A stretch of 64,000 nucleotides of DNA, taken from positions 2,914,001 to 2,978,000 of the forward strand of contig NZ_CP134223.1 of assembly GCF_031599675.1 (NCBI RefSeq), given 5' to 3'. Under the pieces are notes generated by a model. It did no database searches and was not told where the DNA came from. It was given only the letters and a program-made list of their open reading frames with translations. The translations under genes and the position numbers were made by a program. Origin of the DNA: Paenibacillus pedocola (lineage in GTDB: Bacteria > Bacillota > Bacilli > Paenibacillales > Paenibacillaceae). This document shows, piece after piece, positions 42,616 to 51,401 of this stretch. Numbering within the stretch: the stretch's first letter is position 1; each line of letters begins with the position of its first letter.

Positions 42616-44451
42616 CTAAGCGAAAACTTTTGGCTCAAACTGCTTGTCATACAAATCCTTATAAACGCCGTTCAGCTCAAGCAGTGCTTCATGCGTTCCT
42701 TCCTCAACAATTGCCCCGTCTTTACAAACGAGAATTTGATCTGCTGCCATAATGGTGGAGAGCCGGTGGGCGATAACAATGCTCGTCTTATTCCTTAACA
42801 GGACATGCATGGCTTGCTGAATGTAAAATTCTGAGACGGTGTCGAGTGAGGATGTGGCTTCATCCATTATGATAACGGGCGGATTCTTCAGCAGCACACG
42901 GGCGATGGAGATCCGCTGCTTTTCCCCTCCGGACAGCTTGATGCCGCGGTTTCCGACCACTGTATCATAACCTTCCGGCAGCCCCATAATAAAATCATGA
43001 ATATATGCGGAGCGGCAGGCCTCAATCATCTCCGTTTCACTGGCCTCAGGGCAGGCATAGAGCAGATTCTCCCTGATCGTACCGTTGAACAAGTAGGTAT
43101 CCTGAGTAACCAGTCCAATCTGGGAACGCAGCGACTCCAGTGTAAAGTCACGGATATTTCTTCCTCCGATGGTAATCTTCCCCGAAGTGACCTCATACAG
43201 ACGCGGAATCAGGTTCGTAATCGTTGTTTTCCCGGCTCCGCTCGGTCCGACGAGTGCCGTCAGCGTTCCCGCAGCCGCAGTAAACTGAATACCACGCAGA
43301 GCGGGTTTATCCGGCTGATAGGCGAAACCTACATTCTCGAATGCAATGCATTTCCCCGCGGCGCTGATCGGTTCTGCCTGTGGTTCATCGAAGATGAGCG
43401 GCTCCATATCAAAATAATCAAAGATCCGTTCAAACAAGGCCACCGAGCGCTTAATATCCACATACAGATTGGTCATCTGCATCACAGGTCCGTACAGTCT
43501 GCCGAGCAGTGCGACGAAAGTAATGATGGTACCTACCGAAAGCTCTCCTTGAATAAAAAGAAATCCGCCATACAGGTAGATCAGCATCGGGCCGATACTC
43601 GTAAAGGTGGAGAGAACCATCATGAACCAGCGGCCGGCCATCGATTCCCGGATTTGCAGGGAGGTAGCCTCCGCATTGATGGCAGCGAAGCTTTTATATT
43701 CCGCATTCTCTTTGGTGAACAGCTTCATTAGCAGATACCCGCTGATACTGAGCGTTTCCTGGATAACCTGATTCTGCTCCGATACTTTCTCCTGTGTCTG
43801 CTTGGCGAGCTTCCAGCGCACGTTGCCCATTTTGCGGGTAGGGATAATGAACAGGGGGACAACCAAGATACCGAGCAGTGCCAGCTTCCAGTTCATGATA
43901 AATAAAGCCGCAGCGGTCGATACGAGAATAAACAGATTGCTGGCAAAATTGACAATCGTGTTGTTGAATACGCCTTGGACCCCAGAAATGTCACTTGTCA
44001 TTCTCGTGATGACTTCACCCTGCTTAACTCCCGAGAAGAACTGCAGCGGCATCCGCTGGAGATGGCGGTACATCTGATTTTTCATATCGTGGACGATATT
44101 TTGTGAGATAAAGGAATTCAGATAATTCTGCAATACGCCGAGCAGTCCGGAAATCACCGTCGTTCCGAGCGAAGCGAGCACCAGCAGTACGAGCAGCCGC
44201 AGATTTTTGTCCGGCAGCGCCACGTCGATAATCTGCTGAATCAGGATAGGCGGCAGCAGCCCCAGAACCGCTGACACAATCAACACAAGCATTACTACAA
44301 GTGTCTGCTTCCAGTAGGGTGCAAAATATTTAGATATACGGAGCAGCAGCGCCTTGGAAATATTCGGTTTCATTTCGTCATCGTCAAATTTAAGTTTCCC
44401 GTGACCCGGGCCACCGCCGAAACCACTGCCGGGACCAAATCCTCTAGACAT
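42616..44451 (-). CDS. ABC exporter, fused membrane and ATPase domains
   Basis: This 611-aa half-transporter has six membrane helices (about residues 45-330) and an ATPase domain with Walker A GPSGAGKTT, signature LSGGEKQR, Walker B VIIMDEATSSLD and switch His in VIAHRLS. It should work as a homodimer exporting a lipid or drug-like compound. The extreme N-terminus is Gly-rich and soluble. It lies 25 bp behind the MarR gene on the same strand, so MarR probably controls it. Its stop meets the rluF stop with one base between, so the genes are convergent with no room for separate terminators. Confidence 0.94.
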   Translation of the reverse strand: MSRGFGPGSGFGGGPGHGKLKFDDDEMKPNISKALLLRISKYFAPYWKQTLVVMLVLIVSAVLGLLPPILIQQIIDVALPDKNLRLLVLLVLASLGTTVISGLLGVLQNYLNSFISQNIVHDMKNQMYRHLQRMPLQFFSGVKQGEVITRMTSDISGVQGVFNNTIVNFASNLFILVSTAAALFIMNWKLALLGILVVPLFIIPTRKMGNVRWKLAKQTQEKVSEQNQVIQETLSISGYLLMKLFTKENAEYKSFAAINAEATSLQIRESMAGRWFMMVLSTFTSIGPMLIYLYGGFLFIQGELSVGTIITFVALLGRLYGPVMQMTNLYVDIKRSVALFERIFDYFDMEPLIFDEPQAEPISAAGKCIAFENVGFAYQPDKPALRGIQFTAAAGTLTALVGPSGAGKTTITNLIPRLYEVTSGKITIGGRNIRDFTLESLRSQIGLVTQDTYLFNGTIRENLLYACPEASETEMIEACRSAYIHDFIMGLPEGYDTVVGNRGIKLSGGEKQRISIARVLLKNPPVIIMDEATSSLDTVSEFYIQQAMHVLLRNKTSIVIAHRLSTIMAADQILVCKDGAIVEEGTHEALLELNGVYKDLYDKQFEPKVFA

Positions 44452-44476
44452 TACTCATCACCAGCTTTATTTGGAT

Positions 44477-44932
44477 TTAATATTGTTGGTCCTGCACCTG
44501 CATTAACCGGGCAAGCAGCTGTTGGTTCATACGCAGCAGGGAGTGGATGTCTTCCTCCGGAAACTGCTCCAGCGCTGAACTCAGCATTTTGTATGAAAAA
44601 GCCTCTTCGTTATACCGCTTGCATAGCGCCTCACCCTCTGAGGTAATGAACAGCTTCGTTTCTCTGCGGTCCTGCTCTGAGGTTACCCGGGATACTAAGC
44701 CCTTCTCGGCAAGGGAATCGATATGGAGGCTGACTCTGCTTTTGGCAAAAACAAGCTGTTCTGTCACCTCTTTCTGCGTCTGCCCCGGATTCTCATGGAT
44801 GGAGTTCAGCACGCCGATCTGATGAACGGTCAGCCCGAGGCTGGCTGCACTCTGATGCGCAAGCCGTTTGAGCTGGCGGGCTACTTTGAAATAAGAATGA
44901 TAGAGCTCAATCGTGTGTTCCGGATCAATCAT
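44477..44932 (-). CDS. MarR-family transcriptional regulator
   Basis: This 151-aa winged-helix regulator has a dimerising helix first, a recognition region ENPGQTQKEVTEQLVFAKSR (about residues 55-75), and wing SRVTSEQDRRETKLFITSEG (about 85-105). MarR proteins usually repress export genes and let go of DNA when bound by small lipophilic compounds. First gene of a two-gene unit with the ABC exporter. An operator candidate lies upstream at 44966-44988. Confidence 0.93.
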   Translation of the reverse strand: MIDPEHTIELYHSYFKVARQLKRLAHQSAASLGLTVHQIGVLNSIHENPGQTQKEVTEQLVFAKSRVSLHIDSLAEKGLVSRVTSEQDRRETKLFITSEGEALCKRYNEEAFSYKMLSSALEQFPEEDIHSLLRMNQQLLARLMQVQDQQY

Positions 44933-44965
44933 AGTGAACCCTGCCCCTCTGAATATAGTTATGCT

Positions 44966-44988
44966 TGTAAACCGTTAACAATGTAAAC
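44966..44988. promoter_or_regulatory. Candidate MarR operator
   Basis: Two direct TGTAAAC copies (44966-44972 and 44982-44988) flank the palindrome GTTAAC, between the MarR gene and the divergent acetyltransferase gene. Position suits autoregulation; the match is by eye. Confidence 0.35.
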
Positions 44989-45019
44989 TGATTTTACTCC
45001 TGTACGCCGGGAAAGTAAA

Positions 45020-45028
45020 TGCTATAAT
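45020..45028 (+). promoter_or_regulatory. Extended -10 promoter of acetyltransferase gene
   Basis: TGCTATAAT is a perfect extended -10 box 31 bases before the start codon; no good -35 is seen, as is usual with this promoter type. Confidence 0.5.
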
Positions 45029-45058
45029 TTAACAACCGATACAATGGAGGATCAAAAG

Positions 45059-45601
45059 ATGTACATAGACAGTCTGGAATTTCAAAGGAACGGGTTACGT
45101 TATATCATCAGGTCAGCGGCCGAGCAGGATGCTGCGGAGTTATCCGGGTTAAGATGGCAGATCGACGGAGAGACGGAGAATTTAGAGCGGCGGCAGGGTG
45201 AGGGATTCATTGATACGCAGGGGTTTGCCGGGATGATCCGGGAAGATACGGAGGCTAGCCGAAATTTGTTTTTGGTTGCCGAGGTGCAGGGGAGGCTAGT
45301 CGGATTTGCCAGATGTGAAGGCAATACCTTGACGAGAAATGCCCACAAAGTTGAATTTGGCATATGTATCCTTCAGAAGTTCTGGGGGTATGGGATCGGA
45401 TACAGTCTGCTGCAGCAAGCGACTGCCTGGGCTGATGCGAACGGAGTTGTAAAAATATCTTTAACGGTTCTGGAGACGAACGGGCCGGCGATCTCGCTGT
45501 ACCGCAAATTTGGTTTCGAAACCGAAGGTATACTTAAAAAAGATAAGCTTTTAGCTGACGGTACATACTACAGTACACTTATGATGGGCAGATTTCATTA
45601 A
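45059..45601 (+). CDS. GNAT-family N-acetyltransferase
   Basis: This 180-aa acetyl-CoA-dependent transferase has the GNAT beta-strand/loop that binds CoA, VEFGICILQKFWGYGIGYSL (about residues 96-115), and a C-terminal SLTVLETNGPAISLYRKFGFE motif. The full set of GNAT motifs is present. ATG 45059 has TGGAGG 8 bases upstream; ATG 45044 overlaps that site. Acceptor substrate unknown; the pattern resembles RimJ/RimL and PhnO-like enzymes. Confidence 0.9.
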   Translation: MYIDSLEFQRNGLRYIIRSAAEQDAAELSGLRWQIDGETENLERRQGEGFIDTQGFAGMIREDTEASRNLFLVAEVQGRLVGFARCEGNTLTRNAHKVEFGICILQKFWGYGIGYSLLQQATAWADANGVVKISLTVLETNGPAISLYRKFGFETEGILKKDKLLADGTYYSTLMMGRFH

Positions 45602-45646
45602 ACAGAACGGGTGCCGTCTCCTGAAGGAGGGGCACCCGTTCTGTGT
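45602..45646. terminator. Bidirectional terminator
   Basis: ACAGAACGGGTGCC pairs perfectly with GGCACCCGTTCTGT between the convergent acetyltransferase and thiE genes. It can end both transcripts, though T-tracts are short. Confidence 0.75.
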
Positions 45647-45663
45647 TACTGAAATATCGCCGC

Positions 45664-46320
45664 TTATATTGAGGTGGCATCCAGCAATTGCTGTGCTGCT
45701 GCGCGAATGTCTGCGGCTGCGGCAATTGCAGAGATCACTGAGACTCCGTCAGCTCCAGCCTGGATGACCGGAGGGACATTACCCGCTGTGATGCCGCCAA
45801 TCCCGACCAGCGGGATGGTAAGACCGCTGCGCCGCAATTCCTCAAGGACCTGAGTCCCCTGCACAGCCTGTGCATCGTCTTTGGAGGAGGTGGGATAGAC
45901 CGGACCGACTCCCAGATAGTCCGCTCCATCCGCAATCGCCTGCTTCGCCTCGGCCAGACTATGGGCCGATACGCCGACGATTTTATGGGCTCCGAGCCTT
46001 TGACGGATCGAGCCAGCCGGTTCGTCCTCCTGGCCGACATGAACCCCATCGGCACCAAGCGCAATAGCGAGGTCTACATCATCGTTCACGATGAAGGGAA
46101 TCCCGTGTTCACGGCAAATGGCCTGGAGCTGCCTGGCCAGATCGAAAGCCGCGTTACCGCGCAGCGCGCCAGCACCCTTTTCACGAAACTGAAAAATTGT
46201 AATTCCGCCTGCAATAGCCTGGGTCAGTGTCTCTGCAGGGGGCAGGCGGCAGTTTACGCTGCCCATGATAAAATATAGCTTTAGCATCCGCCGCATATCC
46301 TCGGCACTGATCTGCTTCAT
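45664..46320 (-). CDS. thiE: Thiamine-phosphate synthase
   Basis: This 218-aa TIM-barrel enzyme joins HMP-pyrophosphate with HET-phosphate to give thiamine phosphate. Visible family motifs are FQFREKGAGAL, PFIVNDDVDLAIALGADGVH, VGQEDEPAGSIRQRLG, YLGVGPVYPTSSKDDA and VGIGGITAGN. It is the last gene of the thiamin salvage operon and overlaps thiD by 4 bp. Confidence 0.95.
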   Translation of the reverse strand: MKQISAEDMRRMLKLYFIMGSVNCRLPPAETLTQAIAGGITIFQFREKGAGALRGNAAFDLARQLQAICREHGIPFIVNDDVDLAIALGADGVHVGQEDEPAGSIRQRLGAHKIVGVSAHSLAEAKQAIADGADYLGVGPVYPTSSKDDAQAVQGTQVLEELRRSGLTIPLVGIGGITAGNVPPVIQAGADGVSVISAIAAAADIRAAAQQLLDATSI

Positions 46321-47135
46321 GGCAGCATCCCCCTGCGTCTGTTCCCATAGGCAAAATGGTTGGTCGGCCCGTGACCGGCACCAATTCCCAGGCTGTCCTC
46401 TATCGCCGCCTGGATGAAGGCCTTCGCCGTAGGAATGGCCTTCGCTACCGTGTTCCCTTTAGCAAGTCCAGCGGTAATGGCCGCTGAATAGGTGCAGCCT
46501 GTTCCATGGGTGTGCCGGGTTGCAATCCGCGGACCGTCCATGTATATGAACTCCTGGCCGTCATAGAGCAGATCAAGCACTCCGGATGTTCCGTCATCGT
46601 GGCCGCCTTTGAGGACCACATACTGCGGGCCCATGGCATGAAGAACCTGTGCTGCTCTTTCACGGTCCGGGAGTCCCGAAATGGTCATTCCTGTTAATAT
46701 TTCCGCTTCGGGAATATTGGGGGTCACGACTCGGGCAAGCGGTAGCAAGTCTGTAATCAGCGCCTTCACAGCTTCCTGCAGCAGCAGCGGGGAGCCGCCT
46801 TTTGCCACCATTACAGGATCAACCACCAGTGAGTTCCAGCCGTATTGCCTGATCTTACCGGCCACAATCCGGATAATTTCGCTGCTGAACAGCATGCCTG
46901 TCTTGACCGCGTCCGGCTGAAGATCGGTTCCGATGGAATCCAGCTGGGTGGCAACAGCATCGGGTTCCAGCGGATAGACCGCCTGAACGCCAAGCGTATT
47001 CTGTGCAGTCACGGCTGTAAGTGCCGACATGCCGTATACGCCCAGCTCCTGAAATGTCTTGAGATCAGCCTGGATACCCGCACCTCCACCGCTGTCCGAT
47101 CCGGCAATGGTAAGGGCCTTAAATACACTAGTCAT
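46317..47135 (-). CDS. thiD: Hydroxymethylpyrimidine/phosphomethylpyrimidine kinase
   Basis: This 272-aa ribokinase-fold kinase phosphorylates HMP twice for thiamin synthesis. It opens with [20 protein letters not shown], and has [15 protein letters not shown] and the anion-hole motif [19 protein letters not shown] near residue 210. It lies 29 bp after thiM and overlaps thiE. A pure kinase, not the ThiED fusion. Confidence 0.95.
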   Translation of the reverse strand: MTSVFKALTIAGSDSGGGAGIQADLKTFQELGVYGMSALTAVTAQNTLGVQAVYPLEPDAVATQLDSIGTDLQPDAVKTGMLFSSEIIRIVAGKIRQYGWNSLVVDPVMVAKGGSPLLLQEAVKALITDLLPLARVVTPNIPEAEILTGMTISGLPDRERAAQVLHAMGPQYVVLKGGHDDGTSGVLDLLYDGQEFIYMDGPRIATRHTHGTGCTYSAAITAGLAKGNTVAKAIPTAKAFIQAAIEDSLGIGAGHGPTNHFAYGNRRRGMLP

Positions 47136-47164
47136 TATGGAGTCTCCTTTTATTTCGCTGACGA

Positions 47165-47962
47165 TTATTGGTTAAGCAGCCGTATCCGTGATTTCCCGCT
47201 ATAGATTTGTGGTGTGACCATAGTCAGCTGGTTCAGGAATTCGATCTGGAAGGCTCCCGGACCTTTGTGCGCGGTCAGCTCTGCAGCAATCTCTGCGGCT
47301 ACGCCATAGAAAGAAATAGCTTCCGCGGCGGCTTCCAGCCCGTTGCCTTCACTGACAGCGAGAAAGGCACCGACGACAGCGCTCAGCAGGCAGCCGGTGC
47401 CGGTCACTTTGGTTAAGACCGGGTGGCCGTTGCTGACAATGAAGGTGCGGCTGCCGTCTGTAATAACATCTTCTTTACCGGTAATGATAACCACAGAGCC
47501 GAGCTTGAGCGCTGCCTTGTTGGCAAGAGCAATGACATCTCCATCGCCTGCTCCGGCATCTACGCCTTTGCTGGCCCAGATCTCCCCGGCGACATTGGCT
47601 ACTTCGGCGACATTTCCGCGCAGTGCCGTAATCTGCATCTCATTCAACAGTCTTTGTGTGACCTCGCTGCGGTAAGCTGTGGCTCCGGCTCCCACCGGAT
47701 CAAGCACCAACGGGACATTATGAGTGTTGGCAGACTGTCCGGCCAGCACCATCGAGGCGATTAACTGCTCGTTCAGTGTGCCGATATTCAGCACTACGGC
47801 CCCCGACATAGCGGCTACATCCGCTACCTCTTCCGGGGCATCGGCCATGAACGGGGAGGCGCCCAGTGCGAGCAGGCCGTTTGCCGAGAAATTGGCAACT
47901 ACAATATTCGTAATGTTATGAACAAGCGGATTCAGTTCACGTACTTTGGCTAAAAAAGACAT
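47165..47962 (-). CDS. thiM: Hydroxyethylthiazole kinase
   Basis: This 265-aa kinase phosphorylates the thiazole alcohol HET for salvage. Motifs [32 protein letters not shown] and [18 protein letters not shown] are those of ThiM. AGGAGGAC lies upstream of the ATG. A 120-bp gap separates it from thiY, without a clear promoter or terminator. Confidence 0.95.
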   Translation of the reverse strand: MSFLAKVRELNPLVHNITNIVVANFSANGLLALGASPFMADAPEEVADVAAMSGAVVLNIGTLNEQLIASMVLAGQSANTHNVPLVLDPVGAGATAYRSEVTQRLLNEMQITALRGNVAEVANVAGEIWASKGVDAGAGDGDVIALANKAALKLGSVVIITGKEDVITDGSRTFIVSNGHPVLTKVTGTGCLLSAVVGAFLAVSEGNGLEAAAEAISFYGVAAEIAAELTAHKGPGAFQIEFLNQLTMVTPQIYSGKSRIRLLNQ

Positions 47963-48082
47963 GATTAGTCCTCCTAAAAGTTTTTTTGTAATGCTTCATT
48001 GAATGACTTCGGCAAAACTGGCATCGGAAGCATAGGCTTAAGTTTTGTCAGCTATACTTCATAGAATCTGTTTCGTACAAAA

Positions 48083-49141
48083 CTACAAATTAACAAAAGC
48101 ATCCTGGCTATTAATCTCAGCCGGCAGCAGATCGTTCGCACTTAGCCATTGTTGCACCCTCGCCCAGGATTCAGGAGCTTGGTAGCCAAAAGGCTGATCC
48201 CCCGCATCCATTAGCGGCAGCAGAATTTCCAGGCTTTTGGTTTCGATGTCCTTCTCAAGGGGTGCAGTCGCATCCTCATGGGCGATTAGAAGCTCCAGCG
48301 CTTTTTGCGGCTGCTCTATCACAAATTCCTGCCCCTTGCGGGCCGCTGTCATGAACTTTTTGATATCGTCTTCTGACTTCTGCAGCCCCTGCTCACTGGC
48401 GACAAGGACTAGCTCATAGTAGTCAGGAACGCCATAATCTGTCGGATTGATAGATGTGACAGGATGGCCTTCTTTCTCGAGGATCAGCTGTTCATGGTTA
48501 ATGAAGCCGCCGATGATTCCGTCAACACGTCCGGTGGAGATGGCCGGAATCAGATCAAAGCCAACATCGGTCAGATTCACGGCTGCAGGATCGCCGCCGT
48601 CGCTTTTAACCATCGTCCGCAGCATCGCTTCATACAGCGGAATGGAGGAGTAGCCGGCAATTTTACCCGCGAGATCTTTAGGGCTTGTGATGCCGCTGTT
48701 CGCCGGAACCATCAGATGGTTCAGCGGATGCCTTACGATGGCAGCGACCGACTTGACGGGGATCTGCTCCCCGCGGGCCATGAGCACTTGCGGCTGGTAG
48801 CTGAGGGCCAGGTCGACTTTGCCTGCGGCGACCAGCTTCAGCGCGTCATTACTGTCTGCTGGCATCTGGATATCCACATCCAGGCCTTGCTCGGCAAAAT
48901 AACCGTTCTGCTGTGCGGCATACAAGAAAGAGTGGACCGCATTGGGATACCAGTCGAGCATAATTGTCAGCTTATGCGGCTGTGCGCTTTTTACATCGGA
49001 AGACGCAGTTGGAGCAGAGCTTGTTGAGCTATTAGAGTTTCCACAGCCGCTGGTGCTCAGACTCAGACACAGAAGTAATAGTAGCGGGGCAAATCGGATC
49101 TTTCTTTTCCATGTGGATGCAGATCTGTTGTTAGGAATCAT
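48083..49141 (-). CDS. thiY: HMP-type thiamin precursor binding lipoprotein (ThiY/NMT1-like)
   Basis: This 352-aa extracytoplasmic NMT1/THI5-like binding protein has a signal peptide with lipobox TSGC (Cys near residue 33). The mature part begins LTIMLDWYPNAVHSFLYAAQ, the pattern of pyrimidine-precursor binders such as ThiY. It captures formylaminopyrimidine or HMP for the importer. It overlaps the permease gene by 4 bp. The operon context and TPP riboswitch make the substrate class firm. Confidence 0.92.
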   Translation of the reverse strand: MIPNNRSASTWKRKIRFAPLLLLLCLSLSTSGCGNSNSSTSSAPTASSDVKSAQPHKLTIMLDWYPNAVHSFLYAAQQNGYFAEQGLDVDIQMPADSNDALKLVAAGKVDLALSYQPQVLMARGEQIPVKSVAAIVRHPLNHLMVPANSGITSPKDLAGKIAGYSSIPLYEAMLRTMVKSDGGDPAAVNLTDVGFDLIPAISTGRVDGIIGGFINHEQLILEKEGHPVTSINPTDYGVPDYYELVLVASEQGLQKSEDDIKKFMTAARKGQEFVIEQPQKALELLIAHEDATAPLEKDIETKSLEILLPLMDAGDQPFGYQAPESWARVQQWLSANDLLPAEINSQDAFVNL

Positions 49142-49914
49142 CGATGAATGCCTCTTTTCTTCAAAATATACTTTTCAAGCCCGGCTACACCGAGGAACAG
49201 GACGACGCCGAGGGCGGACAGCAGAAAGACGGCGGCGAACATTTCGGCGCTTTGCAGATTACCGGCCATCCGGCGGCTGAAGTAGCCGAGTCCCCGGCTG
49301 CCGCCAAGCCATTCCCCGATGGTCGCACCGATGACACAGTAGACGATGGACAGCTTCAGTCCGGAGAAAAAGGAAGGAAGCGCCAGCGGAATTTGCGTTT
49401 TTCGCAGGATATGCCAGCGGTTTGCGCCAAGCGTCAGCAGAAGCTCCCGGTAAATCTTTCCGCTTTTATGCAGACCGTCATATGTACCCACGACTACTGG
49501 AAAAAAGGCGGTTAAGAACACGACGGCAACCTTGCTCCACAGCGTATAGCCGAACCACATGATAAAAATGGGTGAGAGGGCGATCAGCGGAATCGTCTGG
49601 CTGATAATCAGCAGCGGATAGAGCGCTTTTTCCAGCGGTCTGAACATGTGCATACCTGCGCCCAGCAGGGTGCCACAGCTTACGGATAAGGCAAAACCAA
49701 TCAATACCTCCTGCAGCGTGGCGGGAAGATGCTGCTCGAACAGCAACCGCCTTTGTTCTATAAGTGCTGTCCAGATGGCGGAAGGGGCAGGGAGAATGAA
49801 AGAGGGAACCAGTCCAAGACGCGATACGGTTTCCCAGACTGCACAAGTCAACAGCATCAATAGCATAAAAGGCCCGTAATCCCGAAATGGCTTCCTAAAA
49901 AACATGGCTTTCAT
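49138..49914 (-). CDS. thiX: Thiamin precursor ABC permease
   Basis: This 258-aa membrane protein of the SsuC/TauC/ThiX class has about six helices and the EAA-like loop RELLLTLGANRWHILRKTQI (about residues 155-175). It pairs with the ATPase encoded just upstream (20-bp overlap) and the lipoprotein downstream to import the pyrimidine precursor. Confidence 0.93.
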   Translation of the reverse strand: MKAMFFRKPFRDYGPFMLLMLLTCAVWETVSRLGLVPSFILPAPSAIWTALIEQRRLLFEQHLPATLQEVLIGFALSVSCGTLLGAGMHMFRPLEKALYPLLIISQTIPLIALSPIFIMWFGYTLWSKVAVVFLTAFFPVVVGTYDGLHKSGKIYRELLLTLGANRWHILRKTQIPLALPSFFSGLKLSIVYCVIGATIGEWLGGSRGLGYFSRRMAGNLQSAEMFAAVFLLSALGVVLFLGVAGLEKYILKKRGIHR

Positions 49915-50653
49915 GCAGCCTCCGCTCTAAATCCTCCCGCAGCGCGACGAATTGCGGTTCATAGTTCATTCTGTAATGTCTGGGCCTCGGCAGATCAACA
50001 ATCAGCTCCTGCAGTCCACTTCCGTTCATCAGATAAATCCTGTCGCTGAGCAGCAGAGCTTCTTCAAGATCATGTGTAATGAACAAGACTGTCTTTGCAA
50101 GCACACCCCACAGGTTCAGCAGCCAGCGGTGCAGCTCCCGTTTGGTGATGGCATCCAGCGCTCCGAAGGGTTCGTCCAGCAGCATCAGTTCATTTCCGGC
50201 GGCCAGCGTGCGCAGTACGGCGGCCCGCTGGCGCATCCCGCCAGACAGCTCGTGCGGATAGGCCATCTCCATATCGGCCAAGCCAAAGCGTCCCAGCATG
50301 CCGCGGATAAATGCGGTAGCCTCGGTCTTGGAGCAGTCCTTCTTCAGTTCCCAGGGCAGCAGACAGTTGTCCAGGACCGTTCTCCAGGGAAGCAAAAGAT
50401 CCTGCTGCGGCATGTAGGCGACCCGCCCGAGGCGTAAAGCAGCTGTAGGCGAGGGGACTCCGTGGACACGGATCTCTCCGCTGGCAGGCTCCATTAATCC
50501 GGCGATAATCTTGAATAATGTGCTTTTTCCGCAGCCGCTGGCACCGACAACAGAGATGAATTCTCCTTGATGAATGCTCATCGAGAGCCCAGAGAAGACC
50601 GGAGCCTTGAGGGGCGTGTCAAACGAATAGGACAGGTTTCGAATAGAAATCAT
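49895..50653 (-). CDS. thiZ: Thiamin precursor ABC ATPase
   Basis: This 252-aa ATPase has Walker A GASGCGKST, Q-loop YMPQQDLLLPW, signature LSGGMRQR, Walker B LMLLDEPFGALD and the switch His in VLFITHDLEEAL. It is the first gene after the TPP riboswitch. The strong AAGGAGG (50670-50676) is 16 bases from ATG 50653 but 7 bases from an in-frame ATT (50662), so a rare ATT start adding three residues is possible. The ATG is kept here. Confidence 0.93.
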   Translation of the reverse strand: MISIRNLSYSFDTPLKAPVFSGLSMSIHQGEFISVVGASGCGKSTLFKIIAGLMEPASGEIRVHGVPSPTAALRLGRVAYMPQQDLLLPWRTVLDNCLLPWELKKDCSKTEATAFIRGMLGRFGLADMEMAYPHELSGGMRQRAAVLRTLAAGNELMLLDEPFGALDAITKRELHRWLLNLWGVLAKTVLFITHDLEEALLLSDRIYLMNGSGLQELIVDLPRPRHYRMNYEPQFVALREDLERRLHESHVF

Positions 50654-50689
50654 TTCCGTAATAGATCAGCCTCCTTAAAAGTATTTAAT

Positions 50690-50732
50690 AATAATAAAGA
50701 CCCATCCATCTCCAAGGGAGACAAATGGGTCT
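50690..50732 (-). terminator. Riboswitch-controlled terminator
   Basis: On the minus strand AGACCCAT pairs with ATGGGTCT around a loop containing a second short stem, and TTTATTATT follows. It lies between the TPP aptamer and thiZ, where thiamine pyrophosphate would cause early termination. Confidence 0.75.
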
Positions 50733-50780
50733 GAAAGTTTCAGTCAGTTAGATGCTGCGGCACTGCTGATCATTTCTGCT

Positions 50781-50866
50781 CCACTTCCCTCCGCTGGTAT
50801 GATCCAGATCAGGTTCCAAGGGTCCGGAGCATTATCTCCGTCTCAGTCGTTGGACTCCCCTAGTGA
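50781..50866 (-). promoter_or_regulatory. TPP riboswitch (THI element)
   Basis: Read on the minus strand the element has all conserved blocks of the TPP aptamer: GGGGAGTCC at the 5' side, the CTGAGA box, then ACCTGATCTGGATCATACCA and GCGGAGGGA at the 3' side. Binding of thiamine pyrophosphate should fold the downstream terminator and lower expression of the salvage operon. Confidence 0.96.
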
Positions 50867-50902
50867 AATAACAGGTCGATATTGAATTCGTAATTGCTAC
50901 TT

Positions 50903-50930
50903 AATATACCATAAACTCACATCTTGTAAA
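50903..50930 (-). promoter_or_regulatory. Promoter of the thiamin operon
   Basis: On the minus strand TTTACA (50925-50930) and TATATT (50903-50908) are 16 bases apart, each five of six to consensus. The start of transcription would fall just before the riboswitch. Confidence 0.65.
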
Positions 50931-50941
50931 GGGAGCGGATT

Positions 50942-51230
50942 TCAGGGCTGCGGCAGTCCGGTCACGAACAGCGTAATGATTCCCTGCGAGATTTCCTGTT
51001 TGGTTGAGCCATGCAGCTTCTGCTGATACCAGAATCTCTCCGTTGTTGGAAGTGCGGCGCAGCAGTTTGGCCAGAATGGAATTAGCGAATCTCTCTGATG
51101 GCATACAAGTGCTGCTAGGGGGGGCGTGATTTCCGTGTGGAATATTCGCCTGTTTCTGGGCAAGATAAATAACGCCGGCTATATTCTGCATTTTTAGTAT
51201 CTGCAACACCAGCGATATACCTACCGACAC
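50942..51230 (-). pseudogene. Possible decayed TetR-type regulator C-terminus
   Basis: Two overlapping minus-strand frames each look partly like the ligand-binding end of a TetR regulator: NIAGVIYLAQKQANIP in one, and KQEISQGIITLFVTGLPQP before a stop in the other. A frame change around 51000-51100 would join them. No DNA-binding domain is visible. The likeness is weak and short, so this may be chance. Confidence 0.25.
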
Positions 51231-51268
51231 TTTTCGGGGGAATTGCTTGAATTTACCTTACATCATAA

Positions 51269-51289
51269 TTCCGATGTTTATTATCGGAA
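51269..51289. promoter_or_regulatory. Operator-like palindrome upstream of tcy promoter
   Basis: TTCCGAT and ATCGGAA form perfect 7-bp arms around a 7-base spacer. It ends 8 bases before the -35 box. A related copy in reverse orientation lies at 51332-51352. Confidence 0.6.
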
Positions 51290-51296
51290 AAAATGA

Positions 51297-51325
51297 TTGA
51301 CGAACATGACGTGACGGTGTACTAT
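51297..51325 (+). promoter_or_regulatory. Promoter of the cystine importer operon
   Basis: TTGACG (51297-51302) and TACTAT (51320-51325) are 17 bases apart, each five of six to consensus. Operator-like palindromes flank it on both sides. Confidence 0.7.
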
Positions 51326-51331
51326 TCAATT

Positions 51332-51352
51332 TGCCGATATAAACATTCGGAA
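51332..51352. promoter_or_regulatory. Second operator-like palindrome, downstream of tcy promoter
   Basis: TGCCGATATAAACATTCGGA is a less perfect inverted copy of the element at 51269-51289. It starts 6 bases after the -10 box, where a bound protein would block transcription. Centres of the two copies are 63 bp apart, close to six helical turns. Confidence 0.5.
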
Positions 51353-51401
51353 GCTAAAGAGAGAAGAAGACAAAGAAAAGATACGAGAGGGGATTTTTGT
51401 A

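Noticed and set aside
50901..51230. Intact 109-aa minus-strand gene
   Set aside because: It runs through the thiamin promoter and has mixed TetR-like pieces in two frames; treated as a possible relic only.
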